DNA of 57,812 nucleotides, taken from NCBI GenBank assembly GCA_017456985.1, contig JAFTIH010000028.1, forward strand, positions 1 to 57,812. Direction: 5' to 3'. Under the pieces are notes generated by a model. The model saw nothing but the letters and a program-made list of their open reading frames with translations, ran no database searches and was not told the DNA's origin. The position numbers and the translations under genes are program-made. The first letter of the stretch is position 1. Each line of letters begins with the position of its first letter. Positions 1 to 8,566 of this stretch are shown piece by piece. This DNA is from Clostridia bacterium (lineage in GTDB: Bacteria > Bacillota > Clostridia > Oscillospirales > CAG-272).

Positions 1-17
1 GAGTCTGCTTTTTTGCG

Positions 18-199
18 TGGTGCGAGAGCGGTCCTTGACCCAAATTTTCCTTGAAAATTTGGGTTCGCCGTCGGCTTGCAAGCATAGTCGTCTCACGCGC
101 AAATCATAGATTTGCTTCTGATACTCCTTGTCTTGCTCGGGCGCGGCACCGAAAACAGTTATCAACTGTTTTCGCCTTGCTTACCCGTCTCTCGCACCA
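18..199 (+). repeat. tRNA-end palindromic element, copy 1
   Basis: An 182-bp non-coding element whose ends are perfect 11-bp inverted repeats: TGGTGCGAGAG at 18-28 and CTCTCGCACCA at 189-199. The right end reads like the 3' acceptor strand plus CCA of a tRNA. The interior holds several hairpins, including an A/T-rich stem at about 42-62, GTTCGCCGTCGGCT at about 63-76 and a 21-bp palindrome beginning AAAACAGTTAT at about 153. The same interior landmarks occur in the same order in the element after tRNA-Leu at 33913-34090, so this is a repeat family. Positions 1-17 look like the right arm of a terminator. By analogy with the Leu and Trp loci, a tRNA ending in CTCTCGCACCA should lie just upstream of the window; it is not visible here. 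Function is unknown. Confidence 0.7.
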
Positions 200-238
200 A
201 ACGAAAAAACAGAGCCTTTGGGCTCTGTTTTTTCGTTC
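200..238 (+). terminator. intrinsic terminator after element copy 1
   Basis: AACGAAAAAACAGAGCC pairs with GGCTCTGTTTTTTCGTT around a TTTG loop, a strong stem with a T-run. It directly follows the CCA-like end of the element, so the element resembles the end of a transcribed tRNA unit. Confidence 0.8.
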
Positions 239-262
239 TTTAAGGCGAAAGCAAAAAGCGGA

Positions 263-1069
263 CTATGCTTTGCCGAGCAAATAGGCTTCTCGATACGCCG
301 TGGGAGAGAGTGCTGTTTTTGAGGAAAAGAATTTCGAGAATTCCGTAACGCTTTGGAAACCGACGGCATCCGCGACATGTGACACCGATAACTCCGTTTG
401 TGTTAAAAGCCGCCTTGCTTGCGTGAGCTTATCGCGCAAAATGTATTGCTTGGGGGAGCACCCCGCAAACTCTTTGAAAATTCTGTATAGATAGGGCTGT
501 GTGATGCCCAGTACGTCGCAAAGCGCACCGACCGAAAGGGGCAGGTGCAGATTGCTTTTGATATAATTTACGGAAAAATCAAAATACGTTTTCGTGATGG
601 GAGCGCTGCTCGTTTCTCCTTTGGCGTTGCACGCGTGAAAAAGATGCAAGAAAAACTCGGAGAGCCTCGACGAAGAGGGAAAATCGTCGGTGGCATTTTT
701 GATCTGATCTGCGCTCTGCTCTAATGCGTACAAGTTATGAAATTGAAAAATTCCCGTTTCGGCGCATGCGTTGTATCTCTCAAAAAAACGGTGCATCTTT
801 TCATCTTCCGAAATCACCCAAAGGAAGGACCATGGCTCTCTTGCGTCCGCACGATATTCCGAATACCGATCGGGATAAATTAAAAATCCTTGTCCTTTTT
901 CTACGATATTCCCGTTAAAAAAGCCCTTTCCCGACAAAACGTAGTGAATGATATATTGGTTTCGTATGGCGCGGCTGTGACGTGTGACCTTGACGTCGTC
1001 CGAAAAGCCGATGGCATAGATTTGCGGGATGGCGATAAAATCAGATGCTATTACCCATTTTGTTTTCAA
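263..1069 (-). CDS. AraC-family transcriptional regulator
   Basis: A 268-aa regulator with an N-terminal cupin-like sensor region (about residues 1-150) and a C-terminal double helix-turn-helix AraC domain (about 165-265). The second helix-turn-helix ends in the family signature (GFQSVTEFSKFFSSKTALSP). The start is a TTG at 1069, chosen because AAGGAGG lies 8 nt upstream (complement of 1078-1084). It ends in TAG. It is divergent from the glycyl radical enzyme gene at 1173, with direct repeats in the shared intergenic region, so it probably controls that gene. AraC-family sensors of this kind usually bind a sugar or small metabolite; the ligand cannot be named. Confidence 0.9.
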   Translation of the reverse strand: MKTKWVIASDFIAIPQIYAIGFSDDVKVTRHSRAIRNQYIIHYVLSGKGFFNGNIVEKGQGFLIYPDRYSEYRADAREPWSFLWVISEDEKMHRFFERYNACAETGIFQFHNLYALEQSADQIKNATDDFPSSSRLSEFFLHLFHACNAKGETSSAPITKTYFDFSVNYIKSNLHLPLSVGALCDVLGITQPYLYRIFKEFAGCSPKQYILRDKLTQARRLLTQTELSVSHVADAVGFQSVTEFSKFFSSKTALSPTAYREAYLLGKA

Positions 1070-1085
1070 AAAGATCGCCTCCTTT

Positions 1086-1117
1086 TGTTATGATTTTACC
1101 ATATGCTGTTATGATTT
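1086..1117. promoter_or_regulatory. direct repeats, probable AraC operator
   Basis: The 11-mer TGTTATGATTT occurs at 1086-1096 and again at 1107-1117, a 21-bp period, or two helical turns. It lies in the divergent spacer between the AraC gene and the glycyl radical enzyme. That is the classic layout of an AraC half-site pair. A short inverted repeat TTGTC/GACAA follows at 1116-1135. Confidence 0.6.
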
Positions 1118-1172
1118 GTCAATAGGAATAGACAAAGGAGTGTTGTAAAATATAGAAAAAGGGGGGATTCCG

Positions 1173-3176
1173 ATGCTACGCGATGATTTTTTAGCAATCG
1201 GCGAATATGCCGCAGCAGGTTATTACGAAGAAGAGCAGAGAAGCTTATTTTACCGCAAGTCCTTGGCGCTTCGCCGCTTTTTCGAAAAATGTGAGCTCGC
1301 GCCCTACAACGGCGAAAAGCTATATCCTTGTGGCGTCATCCCACAAAAAATGAGAATCGTTCCCGATACGTTTTGGGGCGTGCGGTATTTTCCCGAAAAG
1401 GCGACGCTCGATTCGCCGTCGCTTTCAAGCCGTGCTGAGGCGGATTTTTGTCCGGGTGAGTATTCTTCCGTCCCGCCCGAGCACACGGTTGCGGGAAATA
1501 TGTACACGCATTCTATGCCGAATTACGAGCGTGTTCTAAAGGAAGGCTTACTTTCCTACACCGTCCGAATTCAAAAAAATGCCGACGTCGATATGAAAGA
1601 GGGGCTTTTGCATTTGATCGCGGGGCTTCGGTGCTATACCGAACGCTGCGTAGAATATCTGACGCGTGTTTCTGCGGACGAAGAGCTGATAGCGGCGCTA
1701 AAAAGAGTGCCGCTTTGTCCCGCAACGAGCGTTTATGAGGCAATCGTTGCTTGGAATTTTTTACTTTATCTTGATAACTGTGACAATCTCGGGTGTCTTT
1801 CGATGGGGCTTTCTCCTTATTTTCGCGGAGAAAATATCGAGGCGCTTCTTGCTTGCCTATACGATAATATAGAAGCAAATGACGGCTACTCCTTATCCCT
1901 TCTTCCCGAGGCGCCCGATCCTCTTACCGTGCAGTGCTTGCGCGCCGCCAAGGGAAAACGCCGCCCGATGATCGAGCTTTTCGTGGATGAGCGCACCTCG
2001 TCCGACGTCTGGCAAGCCGCCTTTGAAACCGTCAAAAGCGGTAGCGGACAGCCCGCCTTTTATCACGCCACAGCTCTTTTTCAAGGCTTGAAGGAGCGTT
2101 TCCCGACCATTCGCGACGAGGACTTTGCACATTTTTGCGGCGGTGGCTGTACGGAGTCGATGATCTGCGGCTATTCCTGCGTCGGGTCGCTTGACGCGGG
2201 AATCAACCTTTTGTTGATCCTAGAAGAAGCGCTTTACGCCGCTTTGCCGTGCGCAAAAAGCTTTGAAGAATTTTACGAAGAATACCTTCGCCGCGTAGCG
2301 GACGTCGTGGAGCAGGTGAAACACGAAATCTGCAATTCGCGCCTTGACCGCGCCCGTCGCAACCCGCTCCCGATGCGTACGCTTTTGATCGATGATTGTA
2401 TTGACAGCGGAACGGATTACAACCAAGGCGGCGCGCGCTACAATTGGAGCATCATCAATTTTGCGGGACTCATTAACGTCATCGATTCGCTTTTGAACGT
2501 AAAAGAGCTGATTTTTGAAAAAGGGAAGTACACCGCCGAGCAGATGCTCGCGCACTTAAAGCAAAACGATGCCGATTTCTTGCGCGAGATGATCGCTCAG
2601 CCCAAAAGCTTTGGGAAGGACCTTGACGAGGTCAATCGCTTCGCTCACGAGCTTAGTCGAACCATCTTCTCTATGACGGATCACGGGGACGTGTGCTTCG
2701 GGGAGGGCTTTTTATCGGCGTCCATCCAGTTTAACTCACAAGCCGAGGCGGGAAAGGGCATCGGTGCCACGCCCGACGGACGCGAGGCGGGCGCGCCGCT
2801 GTGTGATTCGCTTGCGGCGATTTTCGGCAAGGACTCCCTTGGTCCGACCGCACTTCTCAATAGCGTCGCCGCGCTTGATTTAAAGGGCGCACTCGGGACT
2901 CCCGTACTCAATTTTAACGTGATGCAAAAGGTAGACGATGAGATCTTAAAATGCCTGATTTTAGGATATTTGGAGCAAGGCGGGCTTCAACTGCAACTCA
3001 CTTACGCCTCACGCGAGGAGCTGTTAGATGCTTATGAGCATCCCGAGCGCCACGGTAACCTGATCGTCAGGGTAGGCGGCTATTCAGAGTATTTCGTCCG
3101 CCTCTCGGATGAATTAAAGCGAATGGTGATCAATCGAACCATTCAGGACTTGAAACCAAGTGCTTTTCATAACTAA
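1173..3176 (+). CDS. glycyl radical enzyme (PFL-like family)
   Basis: A 667-aa glycyl radical enzyme. The thiyl-radical cysteine is in GGGCTES (Cys at about 326), and the C-terminal glycyl-radical loop is RVGGYSEYF (Gly at about 636). The Cys-x-Glu arrangement resembles the GCVE motif of glycyl radical dehydratases and lyases rather than the Cys-Cys pair of pyruvate formate-lyase. At 667 aa it is shorter than typical members (about 760-850). No activating radical-SAM gene adjoins it; the only one in the window is at 41986, next to a second glycyl radical enzyme. It has a purine-rich GGGGGG ribosome site before the ATG. The divergent AraC regulator suggests substrate induction. The substrate is unknown. 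Confidence 0.85.
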   Translation: MLRDDFLAIGEYAAAGYYEEEQRSLFYRKSLALRRFFEKCELAPYNGEKLYPCGVIPQKMRIVPDTFWGVRYFPEKATLDSPSLSSRAEADFCPGEYSSVPPEHTVAGNMYTHSMPNYERVLKEGLLSYTVRIQKNADVDMKEGLLHLIAGLRCYTERCVEYLTRVSADEELIAALKRVPLCPATSVYEAIVAWNFLLYLDNCDNLGCLSMGLSPYFRGENIEALLACLYDNIEANDGYSLSLLPEAPDPLTVQCLRAAKGKRRPMIELFVDERTSSDVWQAAFETVKSGSGQPAFYHATALFQGLKERFPTIRDEDFAHFCGGGCTESMICGYSCVGSLDAGINLLLILEEALYAALPCAKSFEEFYEEYLRRVADVVEQVKHEICNSRLDRARRNPLPMRTLLIDDCIDSGTDYNQGGARYNWSIINFAGLINVIDSLLNVKELIFEKGKYTAEQMLAHLKQNDADFLREMIAQPKSFGKDLDEVNRFAHELSRTIFSMTDHGDVCFGEGFLSASIQFNSQAEAGKGIGATPDGREAGAPLCDSLAAIFGKDSLGPTALLNSVAALDLKGALGTPVLNFNVMQKVDDEILKCLILGYLEQGGLQLQLTYASREELLDAYEHPERHGNLIVRVGGYSEYFVRLSDELKRMVINRTIQDLKPSAFHN

Positions 3177-3179
3177 AAC

Positions 3180-3210
3180 AAGGCGAGCCGTGCGGCTCGC
3201 CTTCTTTTCT
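3180..3210 (+). terminator. intrinsic terminator
   Basis: AAGGCGAGCC-gtgc-GGCTCGCCTT followed by a T-rich tail. It lies between the convergent glycyl radical enzyme and DUF4097 genes and may serve both. Confidence 0.8.
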
Positions 3211-3211
3211 A

Positions 3212-4177
3212 CTACTTCACAATGTCAATTTGAATGTCGCCCGTGTCGGTGGTGATCTTGCACAAACCGCCGCTTGTTGTTTCGGGGACCTCGATCCTTC
3301 CCGTGTCGGAGCGGGGAACGAAGACCTTCTCCGAAAGCAGGGTTCCCGTGACGTCGCCCGTATCGGTTTCGATCACGATCTCGGCGGCGTCGCACCCGTC
3401 AAGATGCACGTCACCCGTGTCCCGCTCGATCTCCATCCTTCCTTGCGCGATGACCCCCGAAAGAAGGATACTGCCCGTATCGCCCTCCGAAAAAAGGGTG
3501 CCGCAAGAAAGGTTCGTGAGCTGCGTTTTGCCCGTGCTGACCGTGACGCTCACGCCCCCCTCGCACTGCGCGTCCTTCACGCTGACCTTGCCCGTAGAAA
3601 CGGAAAGCGAAAGCGTCCTTGCCGTGACCCCCTCCAGCGTGATGTCGCCCGTGCTCGTTTGGATGAAGATCTCGTCCTTGACGGATGCCGAGCACGTCAC
3701 GTCGCCCGTGGTGCTCTTGACGTCGATGCGTTCAAATGAAAGGTCGCTCGGTATGCTCACGCATCCCGTGCTTACCGTAACGCAAAGCGCGCCGTACACC
3801 TCGGCGGGGAGATACACCGTGAGCTTTGGTGAGTCAAAATCAAAGCCGATATAGTCGTACCATTTTCTCGTGTCGTGAAGCTCGATTTTTAACGTACCGT
3901 CTGCCAAGGTGACGGTATGCGCCATCTTTTTTTGCTCGTAGCATACGACGCGCGCATCATCGCCCTCCGAGGGCAAAAAGGTAACGTCGGCGGTTTTCGT
4001 TACGACCGTGACGCTTTGAAAGCTTTCTTTGATCTCGTGCTCTCGGGTATCGTATTTTTGCGTGGAAAGCTTAGAAAAATCCCAGCGAAGCATCGTCATA
4101 ACACCTCCGAAAAGAATGAGTCCCAAAAGAAGAAGGGCTGTGCCTGCAATCAGCCAAATTTTTAAGCCTTTATTCAT
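3212..4177 (-). CDS. DUF4097-type membrane-anchored beta-repeat protein
   Basis: A 321-aa protein with one N-terminal transmembrane helix (about residues 5-28) and a long series of short beta-strand repeats, many of the form STGDV/DTGDI, typical of the DUF4097 adhesin-like fold. The ATG at 4177 overlaps the stop of the upstream DUF1700 gene by one base; a GTG at 4180 is an alternative start. It ends in TAG. PadR, DUF1700 and DUF4097 form a common three-gene envelope-associated unit in Firmicutes. The exact function is not established; it probably acts at the outer face of the membrane. Confidence 0.85.
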   Translation of the reverse strand: MNKGLKIWLIAGTALLLLGLILFGGVMTMLRWDFSKLSTQKYDTREHEIKESFQSVTVVTKTADVTFLPSEGDDARVVCYEQKKMAHTVTLADGTLKIELHDTRKWYDYIGFDFDSPKLTVYLPAEVYGALCVTVSTGCVSIPSDLSFERIDVKSTTGDVTCSASVKDEIFIQTSTGDITLEGVTARTLSLSVSTGKVSVKDAQCEGGVSVTVSTGKTQLTNLSCGTLFSEGDTGSILLSGVIAQGRMEIERDTGDVHLDGCDAAEIVIETDTGDVTGTLLSEKVFVPRSDTGRIEVPETTSGGLCKITTDTGDIQIDIVK

Positions 4178-4776
4178 CACGCTTCTCCTTTCCGAGTAAG
4201 AGATCTTTTGGTTTTAAAGCCGATCGTTTTCGTAAGGGCGCAAATGCCGCGCGTTGCCGCCTTGCATCCGAAGAATACGAAAACGGAAAGTCCTGCCGCG
4301 AGCACTCCCGCACCCACCAAGGCAAGCCCGGGAAGCATTTCTTGCGATAGGGCGACCGTCGCGCCGCCAAGGACACCGCCAAGCGCGCCGCCGAGAAGGG
4401 AAACAAAGACCGCCCAAAGCGAAACGATCACCGCAAAAAGCGTCGCGTACAGAGAAAGCGCCACCGCGGCAAGGGCAACGCCGAGAGAGAGCCAAACGGG
4501 GGAACCGAGGACTAAAAGCAGGATCTCCCATCCTCTCAGCCGCTTCTTTGGAGTGAGCTTTTTTCGCACGATGGTGACGAGAGGGGTGTCGGCAATGACC
4601 TGTGTCGCAATTTCCTCCACCGTTCCGAGCGCCGCTACCGCTTCCTCCTCCGAAAGCCCTTCCTCTACACGGTCGTCAATGCTCTCACTGAAAAAGGCGA
4701 GGCGCTCGTTTCGATCCTCCTCGGGAAGACCTGAGAGCTTCTCGCGGAGCATAGACAAAAAAACGCTTTTATTCAT
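4177..4776 (-). CDS. DUF1700 (HAAS) domain membrane protein
   Basis: A 199-aa protein. Residues 1-70 form the helical HAAS/DUF1700 domain seen in PadR-linked operons (LREKLSGLPEEDRNERLAFF, then SEEEAVAALGTVEEIATQ). The rest holds several hydrophobic helices. The start chosen is the ATG at 4776, because an AAGGAG lies 9 nt upstream; an ATG at 4785 sits directly on that ribosome site. It overlaps the PadR gene's 3' end by 8 bp, implying translational coupling. HAAS domains are thought to signal between PadR regulators and envelope partners. Confidence 0.85.
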   Translation of the reverse strand: MNKSVFLSMLREKLSGLPEEDRNERLAFFSESIDDRVEEGLSEEEAVAALGTVEEIATQVIADTPLVTIVRKKLTPKKRLRGWEILLLVLGSPVWLSLGVALAAVALSLYATLFAVIVSLWAVFVSLLGGALGGVLGGATVALSQEMLPGLALVGAGVLAAGLSVFVFFGCKAATRGICALTKTIGFKTKRSLTRKGEA

Positions 4777-5089
4777 GATGCTCATCTCCTTTGGTAACGA
4801 ATTGATAAATGGACGTAACCTCGCGCCACTCTGCCTTAAACTCCGCAAGGCGTGCGCGACCGGCTGCCGTGATGCGATAGTATTTGCGAAGCCTGCCGTT
4901 GTGCTCAGCACTTCTGACGGTCAAAAGACTTGCCGATTCCAATCGCTTGAGAATGGTATATAAGGTCGATTCCGACATCTCCATATAAGGCTTCATATCC
5001 TTTAAGATCTGATAGCCGTAGGATTCTTCGTTTTTTATGGCGGCAAGCACGCATACGTCGAGCAGACCGCGTTTTAACTGTGCATCCAT
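4769..5089 (-). CDS. PadR-family transcriptional regulator
   Basis: A 106-aa PadR winged-helix protein. It has the family hallmarks GLLDVCVLAAI at the N-terminus, SYGYQILKDM, and the wing region STLYTILKRLESASLL followed by GRLRKYYRITAAGRARL. It is the first gene of the PadR-DUF1700-DUF4097 operon, with a good promoter just upstream, and is probably an autorepressor of that operon. Confidence 0.93.
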   Translation of the reverse strand: MDAQLKRGLLDVCVLAAIKNEESYGYQILKDMKPYMEMSESTLYTILKRLESASLLTVRSAEHNGRLRKYYRITAAGRARLAEFKAEWREVTSIYQFVTKGDEHHE

Positions 5090-5113
5090 TGAATACTCCC
5101 CCTTACGTAATAC

Positions 5114-5142
5114 ATCATATCACGAAGTATAGGAAATGTCAA
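5114..5142 (-). promoter_or_regulatory. sigma-70-type promoter of padR operon
   Basis: On the minus strand TTGACA (5137-5142) and TATGAT (5114-5119) are separated by 17 bp, 25 bp upstream of the PadR start. Confidence 0.7.
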
Positions 5143-5184
5143 GGATTTTTTTGAAAAAATATTTTTTGTATTTAGAGAAAAGGC

Positions 5185-5212
5185 TTGACTTTTTTTCTCA
5201 TTCCTCTATAAT
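5185..5212 (+). promoter_or_regulatory. promoter of GH78 gene
   Basis: TTGACT at 5185-5190 and TATAAT at 5207-5212 with a 16-bp spacer, 38 bp before the rhamnosidase ATG. Confidence 0.7.
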
Positions 5213-5250
5213 AAAAGTACCACGAAAAAACAGACGTTAGGAGTAACGAG

Positions 5251-7488
5251 ATGAACAACGCAAAGTGGATCACCGCCCCCGTGGATTGCGGACAGGCAGG
5301 TGTTGTTTTTCAAAAGAAGATTAACCTTAAAAAGGCAGTGAAGCGGGCGACGCTCAACGCCACCGCTATGGGACTGTACCGTGCCTATATTGATGGGCGT
5401 GACGTTACCGACGCACTTTTGATGCCGGGATGGACGGTTTACAGAAAGCGCGTTCAGTATCAAAGCTATGACGTCACGGATATGCTTCGCGACGGCGCGA
5501 CGCTTGCGCTCGAATGCGCGCAGGGCTGGGCGGTCGGCAGATTTAACCACCGCATCCATTATTCCGCCGACAGAGTTTCTGCCGCAGCGCTTTTGGAAGT
5601 TGAATACGAAGACGGCTCGAAAGAAGAAATCCTGACGGATAAAACCTGGCAGGCATATACCTCGGAGGTCCTGTTTGCCGAGATCTACGACGGTGAAACG
5701 CAGGATAGAACGGCACCGCCGAAGCCCCTCGGGGACGCCGTGGAGATTACCGTCAACACCGCGCGCGTCCCGCAGGAGGGGGAATGGGTCAAGGAAGCAG
5801 AGCGCTTTGCGCCCTTCCGTCTGATCATCACCCCGAAGGGCGAGCGCGTGTTGGATTTTGGTCAGAATATCGCAGGCTACGTCGAGTTTAAGATCAAGGC
5901 AAAGCGCGGCGAGCGCATCGTGATCTCGCACGCCGAGGTGCTTGATAAGGACGGCAACTTCTATACGGGCAACTATCGCTCCGCGAAAAACCTCATCACC
6001 TACGTTTGCAGTGGGGAAGAGGACGTCTTTAAGCCCCGCTTCTCCTTCCAGGGCTTCCGCTATATCCGCCTTGACGAATATCCCGACGTACCCATCGACT
6101 TTGACGCCATCCGCGCGATAGCGATCCATTCCGAAATGACGCGTACGGGTCACTTCGTGTGCGGCAACGAAAAGATCAACCAGCTGTATCACAACATCAT
6201 CTGGTCGAATATGAACAACTACATCGACGTTCCCACCGACTGCCCGCAGCGCGACGAGCGCCTTGGCTGGACGGGAGACGCGCAAGTCTTCTGCCGCACG
6301 GCAGCTATGAGCTTTGACGTCAAGCGCTTCTTCAAAAAGTGGCTTTCCGACGTCGCGCTCGATCAGTACGAGGACGGCTCCGTTCCTCCCTTCGTGCCGC
6401 TGATCGGTGTCGATGAGAATATGCCCATCTCCGCCGCGTGGGCGGACTCTGCCTGCGTTTGCCCTTGGGAGATCTATCTTGCCTACGGCGACAAGGCACT
6501 CCTTGCCGAGCATTACCCTATGATGAAGCGCTGGGTGGATTATCTGCGCACCGCAGGTCCCGAGGAATATTTGTGGCTGGGCGGCGACCATTTCGGAGAC
6601 TGGCTTGCGCTTGACGACGGTGAGGATTCCTTCGTGGGTGCCACCTCCAACGATCTGATCGCGACTGCGTATTACGCTCGCTCGACCGACCTTCTCGTGA
6701 AGGCAGGTAAGGTCCTTGGTGAGGATATGACGGCGTACGAGGCGCTTTACGATAAAATCGTTGCTCGCTTCCGCGAATATTTTATGAAGGACGGTATGCC
6801 GCTTGAAAAGTGTCCCGTCGTCCGTGACGTCGTCGTCGGTAATCCGCCCCGTCCCAACCCCTTCTGCGGTATGACGCAGACGGCGCTCGTGATCATTCTG
6901 GCATACAACCTTTGCGAAGAAAAGGATCGCGCGCGAATTGCCGAAAAGCTGGTGGATATGATCGAGGAGCGCGGCTATATGACGACGGGCTTTATCGGCA
7001 CGCCGCACATTCTGCACGTGCTCACCGAAAACGGCTACAACGATCTCGCTTACCGCCTTTTGTTCCGCGAGGAGAGCCCCTCTTGGCTGTATTCCGTGAA
7101 CCACGGCGCGACCACCATCTGGGAGCATTGGAACAGCCTCAAGGAGGACGGCGGCTTCTGGAGCACGGGGATGAACTCCTTTAATCACTATTGGTGTGGC
7201 GTAGTTTACGAATGGATCTTCGATACCTGCGTCGGTATTCGCCTTGACGAGAGCGCGCCCGCCTATCTGCATAGCGAGATCGCACCGCACCCGAACAAAA
7301 ATCTCGGCTTTGCCGACGCATCCATCGATACTGCATACGGAACGCTTCGCGTCAAGTGGAAGTATCGCGACGGTATGATCCATTACGAGATCACCCTTCC
7401 CGCAGGAACGACTGCAACGCTCACGCTCCCCTCGGGATACCGCGAGGAGCTTTCGGGTGGTACTTATTTCTTCACCGAGCGAGAGTAA
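5251..7488 (+). CDS. alpha-L-rhamnosidase, GH78 family
   Basis: A 745-aa GH78 protein. In order it has an N-terminal carbohydrate-binding domain (ATAMGLYRAYIDGRDV), a concanavalin-like domain with LDFGQNIAGYVEFK, and an (alpha/alpha)6 catalytic domain beginning at DVPTDCPQRDERLGWTGD, which carries the acidic residues typical of GH78. TTIWEHWNS and a C-terminal beta domain follow. No signal peptide is seen, so it is probably cytoplasmic and acts on imported rhamnosylated oligosaccharides or glycosides. It is followed 1 bp later by the DUF5677-like gene and then a second GH78-like gene, suggesting one operon. Confidence 0.93.
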   Translation: MNNAKWITAPVDCGQAGVVFQKKINLKKAVKRATLNATAMGLYRAYIDGRDVTDALLMPGWTVYRKRVQYQSYDVTDMLRDGATLALECAQGWAVGRFNHRIHYSADRVSAAALLEVEYEDGSKEEILTDKTWQAYTSEVLFAEIYDGETQDRTAPPKPLGDAVEITVNTARVPQEGEWVKEAERFAPFRLIITPKGERVLDFGQNIAGYVEFKIKAKRGERIVISHAEVLDKDGNFYTGNYRSAKNLITYVCSGEEDVFKPRFSFQGFRYIRLDEYPDVPIDFDAIRAIAIHSEMTRTGHFVCGNEKINQLYHNIIWSNMNNYIDVPTDCPQRDERLGWTGDAQVFCRTAAMSFDVKRFFKKWLSDVALDQYEDGSVPPFVPLIGVDENMPISAAWADSACVCPWEIYLAYGDKALLAEHYPMMKRWVDYLRTAGPEEYLWLGGDHFGDWLALDDGEDSFVGATSNDLIATAYYARSTDLLVKAGKVLGEDMTAYEALYDKIVARFREYFMKDGMPLEKCPVVRDVVVGNPPRPNPFCGMTQTALVIILAYNLCEEKDRARIAEKLVDMIEERGYMTTGFIGTPHILHVLTENGYNDLAYRLLFREESPSWLYSVNHGATTIWEHWNSLKEDGGFWSTGMNSFNHYWCGVVYEWIFDTCVGIRLDESAPAYLHSEIAPHPNKNLGFADASIDTAYGTLRVKWKYRDGMIHYEITLPAGTTATLTLPSGYREELSGGTYFFTERE

Positions 7489-7489
7489 A

Positions 7490-8542
7490 ATGACTTACAT
7501 TCCCATTGACGACGGTCACTATCACGTAAATGCGTTCACGGAAGAGGAGCGCGCGTGGGGAAGGGCGACCTATGAGCGCGTCGCCCATCGCTACGCAAGA
7601 CTTCCCCTTTTCGTCGAAAAGACGCTTGCGCCATTAGGGCTTCAAAGCAAGGACCGTGACGAGCTTCTTTTGCGCGTCACGCTTGCCTTTTGCCACGTTA
7701 TGAAGGTTTCCTTTCCCCCTCAAAACGAAGCCGAGCTCGATCGCACGGTAAAGGGGTGGCTCTATTCCTTCTTGCCCGTGATCGCAAAGAATTTGTCCGT
7801 GATGCGCACGACGCATCCCGTACAGTTTGAGCCGGTCGCCGCTACCGTCATTTATATTTCGGGGATCTTATACGAGAGATTACACTCTTTTTACCCAAGC
7901 ACGCACGATTTTGAGAGCTTTGACGAGTGGCTCGTGCTCGAATGGAGCGCGCTTTTGCGTTCCATCCGTTCGCTTTTGCTGCTCGTAACGATCGGGGATG
8001 ACGTTCACGGTATGGCGTTGCTTCGCGGTACCTTTGAGATCCTTTGCAAGCTGACGCTGGCGGAACACTTTCCCGAGGAATACGTGCTTTTCAAGCGGTT
8101 CAATCTGTATTTGCAGATGCATAAGCACGCCGCTGCGCCCATTCCGACCGAAATGGCGGAATATCTCAAAAACGAGCCCGCCTATCAACGAAACAAAGAA
8201 AATTTTCTTGCATACGGCTGGGCGCGGGACAAAAAAGGAAACCGCATTCTCAAAATGTCCGACCTTTTGCACGAGGCAACGGGCTCCAAGGATATCGAAA
8301 AGCTTTTTCAAATCGCAAGCGAATTTGTCCACGAGGACTACGCAGGCGTCGGCTACGACTATATTGCCGTGCGAAAATATTTGGTTGACATCTGTTACTT
8401 TTTCTATACGGAAACCCTCGCTACCCGTGACGGCTTTGAATTCGTGTCGCAAAAGGAATGGAAAAGCATCCTTCATTTATTAAGGCTTGCCTTCCCGTCC
8501 TATGCGGGAGAGTTTCCGATTAACAAAGAGGCGTTGTTTTAA
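7490..8542 (+). CDS. DUF5677-like protein of unknown function
   Basis: A 350-aa, mostly helical cytoplasmic protein. Its middle part (LLVTIGDDVHGMALLRGTFE, followed by ILCKLTLAEHFP) resembles the DUF5677 family, and a SEFVHEDYAG motif lies further on. The start chosen is the ATG at 7490, directly after the GH78 stop, which implies coupled translation. Nothing shows an enzymatic role. Its place between two glycoside hydrolases is probably operonic, but a functional link is not evident. Confidence 0.65.
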   Translation: MTYIPIDDGHYHVNAFTEEERAWGRATYERVAHRYARLPLFVEKTLAPLGLQSKDRDELLLRVTLAFCHVMKVSFPPQNEAELDRTVKGWLYSFLPVIAKNLSVMRTTHPVQFEPVAATVIYISGILYERLHSFYPSTHDFESFDEWLVLEWSALLRSIRSLLLLVTIGDDVHGMALLRGTFEILCKLTLAEHFPEEYVLFKRFNLYLQMHKHAAAPIPTEMAEYLKNEPAYQRNKENFLAYGWARDKKGNRILKMSDLLHEATGSKDIEKLFQIASEFVHEDYAGVGYDYIAVRKYLVDICYFFYTETLATRDGFEFVSQKEWKSILHLLRLAFPSYAGEFPINKEALF

Positions 8543-8566
8543 AACGATTGATAGCAGGAGCCTACT

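Noticed and set aside
5206..7383. A 725-aa open frame antisense to the GH78 gene.
   Set aside because: It is a shadow of the GC-biased third positions of a clear GH78 gene; it has no ribosome site or recognisable domain. Similar long antisense frames at 16896-18320 and 46272-48287 were rejected for the same reason.
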